This document shows positions 17,759 through 26,476 of a stretch of DNA of 64,000 bases, one piece after another (position 1 is the stretch's first letter; each line of letters begins with the position of its first letter). The notes under the pieces are model-generated. The model made no database searches. It was not told where the DNA came from and saw nothing but the letters and a program-made list of their open reading frames with translations. The position numbers and the translations under genes are program-made. Origin of the DNA: Paraburkholderia mimosarum LMG 23256 = NBRC 106338 (GTDB taxonomy: Bacteria; Pseudomonadota; Gammaproteobacteria; Burkholderiales; Burkholderiaceae). The DNA is taken from NCBI RefSeq assembly GCF_000739815.1, contig NZ_BBJJ01000014.1, forward strand, positions 1 through 64,000. The letters are read 5' to 3'.

Positions 17759-19060
17759 ATGCACACTGACGAAACGGCTACGTACTACACGGCCACGAAG
17801 AAATACGAGCTGAGCTTTCCTTCACTGGAAAACGATATCGAAGCCGACGTTGTCATCATCGGGGGCGGCTTTTCAGGCATCCACACCGCGCTCGAACTGG
17901 CCGAGCACGGCGTGACGAACACGGTGGTGCTCGAAGCGCGTTATCTCGGCTTTGGCGGGACCGGCCGCAATGGCGGGCAGGTGATGGCAGGCATCGGTCA
18001 CGACCTCGACGCCATCAAGAAGGACGTGGGCGAAGACGGTCTGCGCACCATCTTCGCGCTCAGCGATCTGGGGCCGCAGATCATGCGCGAACGCATCAAG
18101 CGCTATAACATCGACGCCGATTTTTGCAGCGGTTACGGCTATCTTGCCTACAACGCGCGTCAAGCGAAAACGCTGCGCAGCTGGGAAAAGGATTTCAAGT
18201 CACTTGGCAGTTCGTATGAAATTCGCTATGTCGAGGGCGCGGACGTCAAGCAGATCATCGGCTCGGACGTCTATCACGCAGGCCTTCTCCATATGGGCGG
18301 CGGCCACGTTCACTCGTTGAACCTGCTGCTCGGCGAAGCCAGGGCCGCGTCGGAAATCTATGGCGTGCGCATCTTCGAGTACAGTCCCGCGCTGCAGATC
18401 ACCTATGGCGGCACGGTACACGTGCGCACCGCGAAGGGCAGCGTCAAGGCGAAAAAAATCGTTTGGGCGTGCGACGGGTTCAACAACAACGTCGAGCCGG
18501 AACTGCACAAAAGCACGATCAACGTCTACGCGTTCAACTCGATGACCGAGCCCCTGAGCGACGAACTGATCGAGCGAATCAGCCCGATTCGTGGCGCTTA
18601 CAGCGACATCCGGCCCGTCATCAATTATTACCGCGTCACGAACGAGAACCGGTTGCTGTTCGGCTCCTCCACGTCGCTCGTCGAGCACATTCCCGCCGAC
18701 CTGAAAGCGTGGAACCGGAAGCTGATGCTCGAAGTGTTCCCTTATCTGCAGGACGTGAAGATCGATCTGGCGTGGGGCGGCCCGATGGCCTCGACGCTCA
18801 ATCTGTTCCCCCAGATCGGCACGCTGCCCGACCGGCCCAATGCGTTCTTCGTGCAAGGCTATTCGGGATTCGGCGTCACGCCGAGCCAGATCATTTGCAA
18901 GATTCTCACGGAAGGCATTCTCGGCGGATCGGACCGTTACCGCCTGGTCAGCTCGATCCCGCGCGCCACGATACGCGGCAAGGATCAATATCGCGCGCTG
19001 CTGGTCACGCTGGGCAAAGTGATGCACCAGAGCTCGGGCTACTGGCACGGCCGCCGGTGA
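17759..19060 (+). CDS. FAD-dependent amine/amino acid oxidase, PuuB/DAO family
   Basis: The 433-residue protein has the FAD motif VVIIGGGFSGIHTALELAE (31-49) and GFGGTGRNGGQVMAG, which is typical of gamma-glutamylputrescine oxidase-like DAO flavoproteins. The C-terminal part has FFVQGYSGFGVTPSQI. It likely oxidises a primary amine or N-substituted amino acid to an aldehyde or imine with hydrogen peroxide release. The downstream aldehyde dehydrogenase fits the next step. The substrate is not determined. Confidence 0.88.
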   Translation: MHTDETATYYTATKKYELSFPSLENDIEADVVIIGGGFSGIHTALELAEHGVTNTVVLEARYLGFGGTGRNGGQVMAGIGHDLDAIKKDVGEDGLRTIFALSDLGPQIMRERIKRYNIDADFCSGYGYLAYNARQAKTLRSWEKDFKSLGSSYEIRYVEGADVKQIIGSDVYHAGLLHMGGGHVHSLNLLLGEARAASEIYGVRIFEYSPALQITYGGTVHVRTAKGSVKAKKIVWACDGFNNNVEPELHKSTINVYAFNSMTEPLSDELIERISPIRGAYSDIRPVINYYRVTNENRLLFGSSTSLVEHIPADLKAWNRKLMLEVFPYLQDVKIDLAWGGPMASTLNLFPQIGTLPDRPNAFFVQGYSGFGVTPSQIICKILTEGILGGSDRYRLVSSIPRATIRGKDQYRALLVTLGKVMHQSSGYWHGRR

Positions 19061-19101
19061 ACGAGAGCCGCAACCCATTTATTGAAAAGGAGTCGTTGAA
19101 C

Positions 19102-19470
19102 ATGAGTCTTGGCGCAATTCAACAGGGCATCAAAATTTCGGAACTCGATGCATGGGGCAAGCTGAGCGACCTCGGTGCGCAAATCCTGGAGGGGGGTGAC
19201 ATCGCTGCATTCGGCAAGATGACGCATGGCGCGCCGACCGATCCCATTTCTGCGGCCTACTTCGGCACGACGAAGGGTAAGTTCCGCCTCGTGTATCCGT
19301 TCTCGGAGCAGGCCACCGTGGTCGATGGCCAGATTCGCATCACGGACGAATCGACGGGCGAAACGCGCACGTTCACGGCCGGCGATTCGTGGTTCGTGAC
19401 CAAGGGGACGTCGACCGTTTGGGAAGTGCTATCGGAAGGCTTCGTCAAGCACTACCTCGCATTCGCGTGA
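19102..19470 (+). CDS. cupin-domain protein (DUF861 type)
   Basis: The 122-residue single-domain cupin starts at the ATG at 19102 with AGGAG ten bases upstream. The segments YPFSEQATVVDGQIRITDE and FTAGDSWFVTKGTSTVWEV match the DUF861 cupin fold. The usual metal-binding His residues of cupin motif 1 are not evident, so it may be non-catalytic. It lies 41 bases after the oxidase and 64 before the dehydrogenase, so it is probably part of the same unit. Its role is unknown. Confidence 0.85.
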   Translation: MSLGAIQQGIKISELDAWGKLSDLGAQILEGGDIAAFGKMTHGAPTDPISAAYFGTTKGKFRLVYPFSEQATVVDGQIRITDESTGETRTFTAGDSWFVTKGTSTVWEVLSEGFVKHYLAFA

Positions 19471-19534
19471 GGCCCGCCAGGCTGCGTTCAAACCGATACA
19501 CGGGCTTCGGCCCCTCTCTTGGTGCAAGCAAACA

Positions 19535-21034
19535 ATGACGAATCCCGCCACGCAAGCGGCACGAGCCGCCTTCAAGCAGTTTCTCGACCGCGACCTCGGT
19601 CTCTTCGTCAATGGCGGCCCTCAGCGCGCGCACTCAGGGCGCTGGCTCGACGTATTCAATCCCGCTACGGGCGAGCCAATTGCGCGCGTGCCGGACGCGG
19701 ACAGCGTTGACGTGGACCGTGCTGTCGCGAGCGCGCATGAAGCATTCGAACAGCGTCGCTGGAGCGGCCTGCGCCCCGCCGACCGCGAGCGCATCCTGCT
19801 GCAGCTTGCCGACGTACTCGAACGGCACGGCGAAGAACTCGCCCAGCTCGAAACCTTGAATCAGGGGAAATCGATCAACGTTGCGCGCGCAATCGAAGTC
19901 GGGGCGACCGTGGAGTACGTGCGGTACATGGCCGGCTGGGCGACGAAAATTCACGGCGAAACGCTCGATGTGTCGATTCCGTTTCCGCCTGGCGCGAAAT
20001 ACACGGCATTCACGCGCAAGGAGCCGGTTGGCGTGGTGGCCGGTATCGTGCCATGGAATTTTCCGTTGATGATCGCGGTGTGGAAGCTGATTCCGGCGCT
20101 CGCCGCGGGCTGCACGGTGGTCATCAAGCCGTCGCCGGAAACGCCGCTCACGGCGCTGCGCCTGGCCGAACTGGCCATCGAGGCGGGCATTCCGCCTGGC
20201 GTATTCAACGTCGTGACAGGCGGGCGGGAATGCGGCGCCGCGCTTGCCGCGCATCCCCGCATCGCGAAGATTTCCTTTACGGGTTCGACGCCTACCGGGA
20301 AGCTGGTTGGCGCGGCGGCGCTGCAGAACCTCACCCGCTTCTCGCTCGAACTGGGCGGAAAGAATCCGGCGGTGATGCTGGCCGACGTGGACGTCGACCA
20401 GGCCATTCAGGGCGTGCTGGCTGGCGGCTTTCTCAATCAAGGGCAGGTTTGCGCGGCGGTGTCGCGCGTGTACGTGCATCGCAGCCAATATCGCAGGATT
20501 GCCGATGGCCTCGCCGACATTGCGCTGCAGATGAAAATCGGGCCCGGCTGCGACCCGGACGCGCAGATCAATCCGCTCGTGTCGGCGGCGCATCGCGAGC
20601 GGGTGGAGCGTCACATCGCGGTCGCGAAGGAAGCGGGTCTTCGCTTTCTCGCAGGCGGCGCGGCCGTAGAGGGGCCTGGCTTTTACGTGCGTCCGACCGT
20701 GATTGCCGACGTGCCGCCCGATGCAGCGATCATTCGCGACGAGGTTTTCGGTCCGGTGATCGCGCTAGTTCCGTTCGACGATCCTCAAGATGCGCTGCGG
20801 CTCGCCAACGCGTCGCCTTATGGCCTCGCGGCGAGCTTGTGGACCAACGATCTGCGCGCCGCCATGAACATGGTGCGGGAGATCGATGCGGGCACAGTAT
20901 GGGTGAACGCTCATGTACCGCTCGATCCGAACATGCCGTTCGGCGGTATGAAGCAGTCCGGCATGGGCCGCGAGTTCGGCAAGGGTGCCGTCGAGAGCTT
21001 CACGGAGACGAAATCCATCTGTATCGCGCACTGA
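19535..21034 (+). CDS. aldehyde dehydrogenase, phenylacetaldehyde dehydrogenase (FeaB)-like
   Basis: The 499-residue ALDH has the catalytic Cys306 in NQGQVCAAVSR and the general base Glu272 in LELGGKNP. The cofactor region is GIVPWNFPLMIAVWK and the C-terminal part is NMPFGGMKQSGMGREFG. From family knowledge, the stretch around the catalytic Cys and the C-terminus resemble E. coli FeaB more than generic betaine aldehyde dehydrogenases. It would oxidise the aldehyde made by the upstream oxidase to a carboxylic acid with NAD+. Confidence 0.9.
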   Translation: MTNPATQAARAAFKQFLDRDLGLFVNGGPQRAHSGRWLDVFNPATGEPIARVPDADSVDVDRAVASAHEAFEQRRWSGLRPADRERILLQLADVLERHGEELAQLETLNQGKSINVARAIEVGATVEYVRYMAGWATKIHGETLDVSIPFPPGAKYTAFTRKEPVGVVAGIVPWNFPLMIAVWKLIPALAAGCTVVIKPSPETPLTALRLAELAIEAGIPPGVFNVVTGGRECGAALAAHPRIAKISFTGSTPTGKLVGAAALQNLTRFSLELGGKNPAVMLADVDVDQAIQGVLAGGFLNQGQVCAAVSRVYVHRSQYRRIADGLADIALQMKIGPGCDPDAQINPLVSAAHRERVERHIAVAKEAGLRFLAGGAAVEGPGFYVRPTVIADVPPDAAIIRDEVFGPVIALVPFDDPQDALRLANASPYGLAASLWTNDLRAAMNMVREIDAGTVWVNAHVPLDPNMPFGGMKQSGMGREFGKGAVESFTETKSICIAH

Positions 21035-21149
21035 TTCTTCCGCACTGGCCCTCCCTGGCGTTTATTTAGAACTAAAATGTCGAACGAGCGCTGGCTTTCG
21101 GTATGCTCAAGCGCTGATGGGCACGAGGTAAGCCTGTGGGAGAGTGGCG

Positions 21150-22088
21150 ATGGAATTCAGGGTCCGGGCAACGTCCGATGTGCATGATCATTCGTTCGCG
21201 GTGAACGGCTGGGAGCAGGTGTATAACCAGCTCACGCCGGGGCGTTTCGAGAGTGTCGTCATGCAGGCCCAGGCGCCCGGTTTCCTGTTTTTTCGCGAGT
21301 CGACGAACCGGCGGGTCGCGCAAGCGGGCATCGCACCGCGTGGGCTCTCTTCGTTGGCGCTGCCGCTCCAACGCCCCGTTTCCGGGACGTTCCAGGGGTG
21401 CCGCCTCGATGGCTACGCCCTCTGGTTGCTGGGGTCCGGGGAGGAGTTTCGCTTCTATACGCCGGAGACGATGCATTATCTCGGCGTCAGCATCCCCACC
21501 AGCGACCTGCATGCACTCGCGGCAGCAGTGCTGGGCGAGAAGGCGCTGCCGCTGCTCGAGCGCAGCGTGGTGCCGGTGCCGACCGAGGAGGGCGAACGGG
21601 TTAGCGCCGAACTTTCCCGATTCCTCGATGCATTCCAGCGGCAACCCGCTGCTTTCGAGAATCCCGCTGCGGGCAAGCGGTTTCGTGACGAAATCATGAG
21701 CATGCTGCTGGAACTCTTCAATCCCCATCACGCCGACAAGCGCGACGTAACGCACGCGACCTACGCCGAAATCGTTCGGCGCAGCGAGCGCATCCTTCAG
21801 GATCGCCTGGAGGAACCGCAGACGGTCCTCGACCTGTGCGTGGCGCTGCGTTGCAGCCGTCGTACCTTGCAGACGAGTTTTCAGCGCGTTGCCAACGTGA
21901 CTCCCATCGAATACTTACGCTCCGTGCGTTTGAACGGCGTGCGCCGCCTGTTGCGTTCGACCAGCCAGGACGAGCTCATGGTGGGGGATGCAGCTGCCCG
22001 ATGGGGCTTTACGCACCCTAGCTATTTCGCGCGCGAGTACCGCGATCTGTTCGGCGAATTGCCGTCCCAGACGCCTCGCAAAGGTTGA
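21150..22088 (+). CDS. AraC-family regulator, EutR-like
   Basis: The ATG at 21150 is preferred over the GTG at 21144 because GGGAG lies seven bases before it. The 312-residue protein has a C-terminal AraC domain (about 215-308): LDLCVALRCSRRTLQTSFQ, then VTPIEYLRSVRLNGVRRLLR and VGDAAARWGFTHPSYFAREY. This second half matches EutR-type regulators of ethanolamine and related amines. The last codons and stop lie in a sequence repeated at 29.14 kb. It probably controls the oxidase/ALDH unit. Confidence 0.9.
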   Translation: MEFRVRATSDVHDHSFAVNGWEQVYNQLTPGRFESVVMQAQAPGFLFFRESTNRRVAQAGIAPRGLSSLALPLQRPVSGTFQGCRLDGYALWLLGSGEEFRFYTPETMHYLGVSIPTSDLHALAAAVLGEKALPLLERSVVPVPTEEGERVSAELSRFLDAFQRQPAAFENPAAGKRFRDEIMSMLLELFNPHHADKRDVTHATYAEIVRRSERILQDRLEEPQTVLDLCVALRCSRRTLQTSFQRVANVTPIEYLRSVRLNGVRRLLRSTSQDELMVGDAAARWGFTHPSYFAREYRDLFGELPSQTPRKG

Positions 22089-22152
22089 ACGCCTCGCGAC
22101 GCCTTTCCACCTGAAGCACGACCGGTTCGCGGTGCGTTGCGTGCTCATGAGG
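22071..22152 (+). repeat. repeat element copy B (truncated)
   Basis: The block begins ACGCCTCGCAAAGGTTGAAC inside the end of the AraC gene, continues CCTCGCGACGCC and CCACCTGAAGCACG, then the left arm from ACCGGTTCGC to GCTCATGAGG. The right arm present in copies A and C is missing. The sequence switches at 22152 to the terminator of the opposing porin gene. Confidence 0.75.
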
Positions 22153-22195
22153 AAAAACACCCCAAAGATTGGATCAATGTCCAACTTTTGGGGTG
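22153..22195 (-). terminator. intrinsic terminator of minus-strand porin
   Basis: On the minus strand the arms CACCCCAAAAGTTGGA and TCCAATCTTTGGGGTG (two mismatches) enclose a six-base loop and are followed by TTTTT. It lies 68 bases after the stop of the porin at 22264-23451. Confidence 0.8.
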
Positions 22196-22263
22196 CAAAT
22201 TACTAGCCGGGCTTTTCTTTGCCGGGGTAATGCATTCACTACCCCAGGCATCTGAACCGGCGA

Positions 22264-23451
22264 TCAGAAGCTGTGGTACATGCCAACGTTGGCTTTCCAC
22301 TGGGTGCCGCCCGATGCGGTGGCGCCGCTGTCAGCAGCCGAAGCGAAAGCGCCCTGAGCATGGACGTAGGCGCCCATGGCGTACACCGAGGTGCTCTTCG
22401 ACAGCGAGTACGTAGCACCCAGCGACGCCTGGTTGATCGAAGCCATCGTGCGGCCTTCAGCGGCTTGCGCAGGTGCGGCTGCCGAACCGTAGACGTACGT
22501 GTATCCAGCAGCCAGCGACAGTGCCGCGTTCGCCTGGTATTGCAGAAGGGCGCCCATCACGTTGAAGTGAATCGAGTCCTGGCCAACGGCGCCGTTGCCT
22601 TGGTACTGAGCGTTCGAGTAACGCAGGCCAGCCGTGAACTGGCCGAACTGGTATTGGCCTGCAACTTGAGCGATGCCTGCTTTCTTGAACGCAATGCCTT
22701 GGTTGTAACCCGAGCTCGCGTAGCCCAGCGCAGTACCGAACGACGGTTGTGCCGTTGCGTTACCCCAGAAGCCGTCCTGGCTATCAGCGCGGAAGTAGCC
22801 GCCAGCGACCGTCAGACCACCTTGAGCGTAGTCAGCAGCCACCGACCACGATTGATTCTGGCCCATAGAACCGGCAACGCCACCGAACGAGTACGCGCCT
22901 TCAGCCTGGAAGCCGCCGATGACCGGCGTGATGTACTTCACGGCGTTGTTTTGGTTCGTCGTGTTGTCGTTGTTGTCCACGTCGCCCGGGGTCGAGAATG
23001 CGAGTGCCGAAATGCAGTCGCCCGTCAGGCATTGAACCATTTCAGTCACGGCGTCGAGCTGGCGACCGAAACGCACGGTACCGTACTGGTCCGAAGCGAG
23101 GCCTACGTAGGCCTGGCGGTTGAACAGCGAACGCGTCTCAGCACCAGCGGCGTTGAAGGCAATGGGGCCCTGGCCGCCGATTTTACCGGTACCGATGCTG
23201 TAACCATTTTCGATCTTGAAGACTGCCTTGAGGCCGCCGCCGAGATCTTCCTGACCCTTCATGCCCCACTTGTTCGAACCGGAGGCACCGCCTTCCATCG
23301 CGACCAACGACTTGCCACCGACGTTCGAGGTGTAGCCGATACTCGAGTCGAGCATGCCGTACAGGGTGACCGACGACTGTGCCATTGCTGCCGAAGATGC
23401 TGCGAAAGCGGCAACAGCGATAACGCTTGCCTTGATTTTGCTGTGTTTCAT
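22264..23451 (-). CDS. outer-membrane porin
   Basis: The 395-residue porin has a signal peptide ending SAAMA, the mature start QSSVTLYGMLDSSIGY and a C-terminal NVGMYHSF. It has the QCLTGDC cysteine pair in loop 3 and FGRQLDAV, which are common in Burkholderiales OpcP-type general porins. It is transcribed alone, with a T-tailed terminator downstream and a 220-base upstream region holding its promoter. Confidence 0.95.
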   Translation of the reverse strand: MKHSKIKASVIAVAAFAASSAAMAQSSVTLYGMLDSSIGYTSNVGGKSLVAMEGGASGSNKWGMKGQEDLGGGLKAVFKIENGYSIGTGKIGGQGPIAFNAAGAETRSLFNRQAYVGLASDQYGTVRFGRQLDAVTEMVQCLTGDCISALAFSTPGDVDNNDNTTNQNNAVKYITPVIGGFQAEGAYSFGGVAGSMGQNQSWSVAADYAQGGLTVAGGYFRADSQDGFWGNATAQPSFGTALGYASSGYNQGIAFKKAGIAQVAGQYQFGQFTAGLRYSNAQYQGNGAVGQDSIHFNVMGALLQYQANAALSLAAGYTYVYGSAAAPAQAAEGRTMASINQASLGATYSLSKSTSVYAMGAYVHAQGAFASAADSGATASGGTQWKANVGMYHSF

Positions 23452-23671
23452 CTGTATTTCAGTTCCCTGAGTGTCTTTTGGATTGTTTATGTGTTGTTGC
23501 GCGCTGGAGGATAAGGGACCCCCTGCAACTCAAGGAAACGAAAAAAAAAGCTGTCGCAAAAACGTAACAGGGCGCAATGTCTTGTGCGGCCGGCGCTTGA
23601 TGGACTATTCCGTCCGAGGCCGGCAACGCCGAATGGGCGACCGCTTTCCGGCTGCCGCTGACGTTTGAATG

Positions 23672-24064
23672 TCAGGCCGAACCGTCCTGTGACTGACGCT
23701 TCATGGCCGACTGCGGCTCTACGCAGCCGGTAGAAGCCGGCCAAAGCCTTCCACGTGGAAGTGCGCGGGCCAGCAGCCTCTCCAGTTCGTCGTTGGAAAG
23801 ACCGATGCGAATTCGCCCTCCGTTCAGTGCGATCGTCGCGGGGTCGGCGCCCGGATCACGGACCAACGCTTCCACTTCGCGCGCGGTGCGAACGTTCTCC
23901 GGATAGGGCATGCCGTGAGCGATGAAGGTCGACTCCAGCGCGACAACCGGGCGGCTGCCGGCGATCCTTGTAGCGGCGACAGGGGGCTGAACGCCAAAGG
24001 AATGTGCGAGGTCTGCAACCATGTCCCTGGATCTTCGGGTATCTTGAACTTGAGTATGCGGCAT
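23672..24064 (-). pseudogene. psuG: truncated pseudouridine-5'-phosphate glycosidase (N-terminal fragment)
   Basis: Residues 40-100 of this frame ([20 protein letters not shown] through [23 protein letters not shown] and ELERLLA) match the N-terminus of PsuG, a protein of about 300 residues. After about 23765 the frame runs into unrelated sequence and stops, so the active-site body of the enzyme is missing. It is best read as a gene remnant. The start of the fragment is uncertain. Confidence 0.75.
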
Positions 24065-24132
24065 CGGAGCGCTTCACGGCTCGTTGCCGGACGGGCTTCG
24101 TGCTGTGATCTGACGTTTTGACAGGCGTTGCC

Positions 24133-24867
24133 ATGTGGCAGGAACGTTTTATCTACTTTCCTGAGAAGGCTGCAATCGAGGACGTGGTATCCGATCGACT
24201 GGCGGCCTGGCCGGCTATGGAATCGTTCCGAGGCCTTGTCGCCGAACCGGCCGGAACCGTGCGCGGCACGGCCATTGTCTTTCATGGCAATGCGGGGCAT
24301 GCGGGACACCGTGCCTTCTATGGCGAGGCGCTTAACCGGCTGGGGCTTCGCGTGATCCTCGCCGAATATCCGGGTTACGGGCCACGCGAGGGCTCGCCAG
24401 ATGAAGAAGGGCTGGTCGCCGATGCGCGAGAGACCATCGAGCTTGCGCATCGTTTCTACGGCGCCCCGGTGCTGCTCATCGGGGAATCGCTCGGGGCCGG
24501 CGTGGTCGCTGCAGCCGGCTCGCGCGAACCCGACAAGATTGCCGGCCTGCTGCTCATCACGCCATGGGACAGGCTCGAGCACGTCGCCGCTTTCCACTAC
24601 CCATGGGCGCCGGTGAAGTGGCTGGTGCATGGCCGATACGACAGCGTGGCCCACCTGGCTGCGTTCGGCCGCCCGGTTTTCGTCATGGTTGCCGAACGGG
24701 ACACCATCGTCCCGGCACGTTTGGGCGAAGCGCTTTACAACGCGTTGAACGGTCCGAAACAACTGAAGATCGTGGAGGCGGCTGAGCACAACGACTGGAT
24801 TGGCCGCGTCGACGCTAGTTGGTGGCGAGAGGCAATCGGTTTCCTGCTTGCCCCTTCCCGATCATGA
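24133..24867 (+). CDS. alpha/beta hydrolase
   Basis: The ATG at 24133 is taken, and a TTG at 24118 is also possible. The protein of about 244 residues has the oxyanion motif VFHGNAGHAGHR, the nucleophile elbow GESLGAG and a late acid/His region (VAERDTIVPARLG, AEHNDW). This is the BAAT/serine-hydrolase type seen in YfhR/BEM46-like proteins. The substrate is unknown. Its stop overlaps the next gene by ATGA. Confidence 0.85.
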   Translation: MWQERFIYFPEKAAIEDVVSDRLAAWPAMESFRGLVAEPAGTVRGTAIVFHGNAGHAGHRAFYGEALNRLGLRVILAEYPGYGPREGSPDEEGLVADARETIELAHRFYGAPVLLIGESLGAGVVAAAGSREPDKIAGLLLITPWDRLEHVAAFHYPWAPVKWLVHGRYDSVAHLAAFGRPVFVMVAERDTIVPARLGEALYNALNGPKQLKIVEAAEHNDWIGRVDASWWREAIGFLLAPSRS

Positions 24868-25208
24868 AATCCCGCTCCGTCCCGCCCCAGTGTGAACGCT
24901 TCTATGTCCTCGATGCGAAGAACAGGCCTGTCGAAGTGTTCGATCGCAGCGAGTGGTCGCGCTGGATGGCCGAAAACGAATTGATCTTTCGCCGCACGCT
25001 GCTCGAGGAGTCCGGCGTGACGGTCACGACGCGCTTTCGCGGTGTGGCCGACACGCGGACTGGGGAGTCCGCGCTCTTCGTGACGCGCATCGCCGGAATG
25101 GCGGTTCAAGATGACAACGAGAGCTATGGCGCAAGCACGCTCGGTGAAGCGCTCGAGTGCCACGAACGTATCGTGCAGAAGATCCTTCGGATGTTGACCG
25201 GGCAGTGA
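24864..25208 (+). CDS. hypothetical protein coupled to the hydrolase
   Basis: The 114-residue protein starts at the ATG that overlaps the hydrolase stop by four bases. It is hydrophilic with no signal peptide and no recognised domain. It has RFRGVADTRTGESALFVTRI in the middle and a helical C-terminus. Codon use looks like its neighbours, and the coupling supports a real gene. Confidence 0.7.
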   Translation: MKSRSVPPQCERFYVLDAKNRPVEVFDRSEWSRWMAENELIFRRTLLEESGVTVTTRFRGVADTRTGESALFVTRIAGMAVQDDNESYGASTLGEALECHERIVQKILRMLTGQ

Positions 25209-25446
25209 GCGGTGCGGAGATTTACCGCTGAAGGCCTGCCGCTTTCGAGTGTGCATCCGTCGCCTGTTCCGACACGGGAGCGCGGACCCCGAGGTCCCCG
25301 AGGGTCCCCGGTAGTCAGACGAATCGCACCCTCGTTGTCTCCCGCAGCGCAGTGAATAAAATTTTTCTCGTTTTCACCATCTTGAAAATTTAAATTCACA
25401 TGGTCATACTACACGCGTACCTTGACCAGGACGACTCATTCCTCCC

Positions 25447-26421
25447 GTGAGAAAAACCGAATTCCCCGGTGTGATCGAGCGCATTCACTATGCATCCGCC
25501 ACCGCGTCGGCGGCGTTGAAGCCCGTCGCGCGATGGCTTGCCTCGCATTCGCTCGACGCCGCGACGCTCACGATCGAAGAAGTCGCGCAAGCGTGCGGCG
25601 GCTCCGCTGCCAGCGTCAACCGGTTTGCCAGGCACGCCGGATATCGCGGGTTTTCGGAGCTGAAGGCGGAACTCGCCGCAGTCGTGCGGCAAGCGTTGCA
25701 ACCGGTGGAGAAACTGGAAGCGCCGACGGCCCAGCAAGGTATCGGCGCATGGCTGGCAGATCATCAACGCAACCTTGTCGCGATGGATTCGTCGTTGCAA
25801 CAGGAGCGACTGGCCCAGACGGTGACGCGTATCGTTGCGAGCCACTCTGTGTATTGTCTCGGGCTCGGTTTGAGCACCTGGTTGACCGGACTATTGGCGG
25901 ACACGCTGATGCCATATCACCGGCGCGTCGTATGGGCCGCTGCTGGAGGCGGCAGCGAGCAAGCCGCACGACACATGGCGCACATTGGCACAGGCGACAC
26001 GTTGATCGCGATCTCGCTGCCCCGCTATTCGCGCGACACGGTCGAGCTTGCGCGATTTGCCCGCGAACGCGGCGCTTTCGTCGTCGCCCTGACCGACAAC
26101 CCGACCGCGCCGCTCGCCGCGACGGCCGACGCGGTGTTGCTGGCTCCGGCTGAACATCGGGTGCTGTCGTCGAGTGCGGTGGCCATGGTGGCGCTCATCG
26201 AAACATTGACATCGGAAGTGCTGAAAGCAACACCGGAGACAAAAGCAATGGCGGCCACTTTGTCACAAACGGTGTTGCCGTACCTCGTGTTCGACACCAC
26301 ACCGTCGACGCAGGCTAAAGCCGAAGCGGGCACGAGGCGCAGCAGCAAGAGCAGGGGCATTAGCCGAACGGGCGGCGATGGCAGTGCTGGGGTGCCTCGC
26401 AGGGTTCGCAACCGATCGTGA
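25447..26421 (+). CDS. MurR/RpiR family transcriptional regulator
   Basis: The 324-residue protein (GTG start) has an N-terminal RpiR helix-turn-helix (LTIEEVAQACGGSAASVNRF, about 40-60) and a SIS domain (about 125-250) with CLGLGLSTWLTGLLADTL and DTLIAISLPRYSRDT. It ends in a basic Ser/Arg/Lys-rich tail. It lies 55 bases upstream of a peptide transporter and isoaspartyl peptidase, which it probably controls. The SIS domain suggests a phosphosugar-like or other small effector. Confidence 0.92.
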   Translation: MRKTEFPGVIERIHYASATASAALKPVARWLASHSLDAATLTIEEVAQACGGSAASVNRFARHAGYRGFSELKAELAAVVRQALQPVEKLEAPTAQQGIGAWLADHQRNLVAMDSSLQQERLAQTVTRIVASHSVYCLGLGLSTWLTGLLADTLMPYHRRVVWAAAGGGSEQAARHMAHIGTGDTLIAISLPRYSRDTVELARFARERGAFVVALTDNPTAPLAATADAVLLAPAEHRVLSSSAVAMVALIETLTSEVLKATPETKAMAATLSQTVLPYLVFDTTPSTQAKAEAGTRRSSKSRGISRTGGDGSAGVPRRVRNRS

Positions 26422-26476
26422 CGCCGCGACGGTCACCTTCAATTGTCTCAGCAGGTCGAGAAGCAGAGGAGACACC

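Noticed and set aside
22153-22195. Insertion sequence end near the AraC/porin border
   Set aside because: The inverted repeat is followed by five Ts in the porin direction, so it is explained as an intrinsic terminator. No transposase or target duplication is visible.
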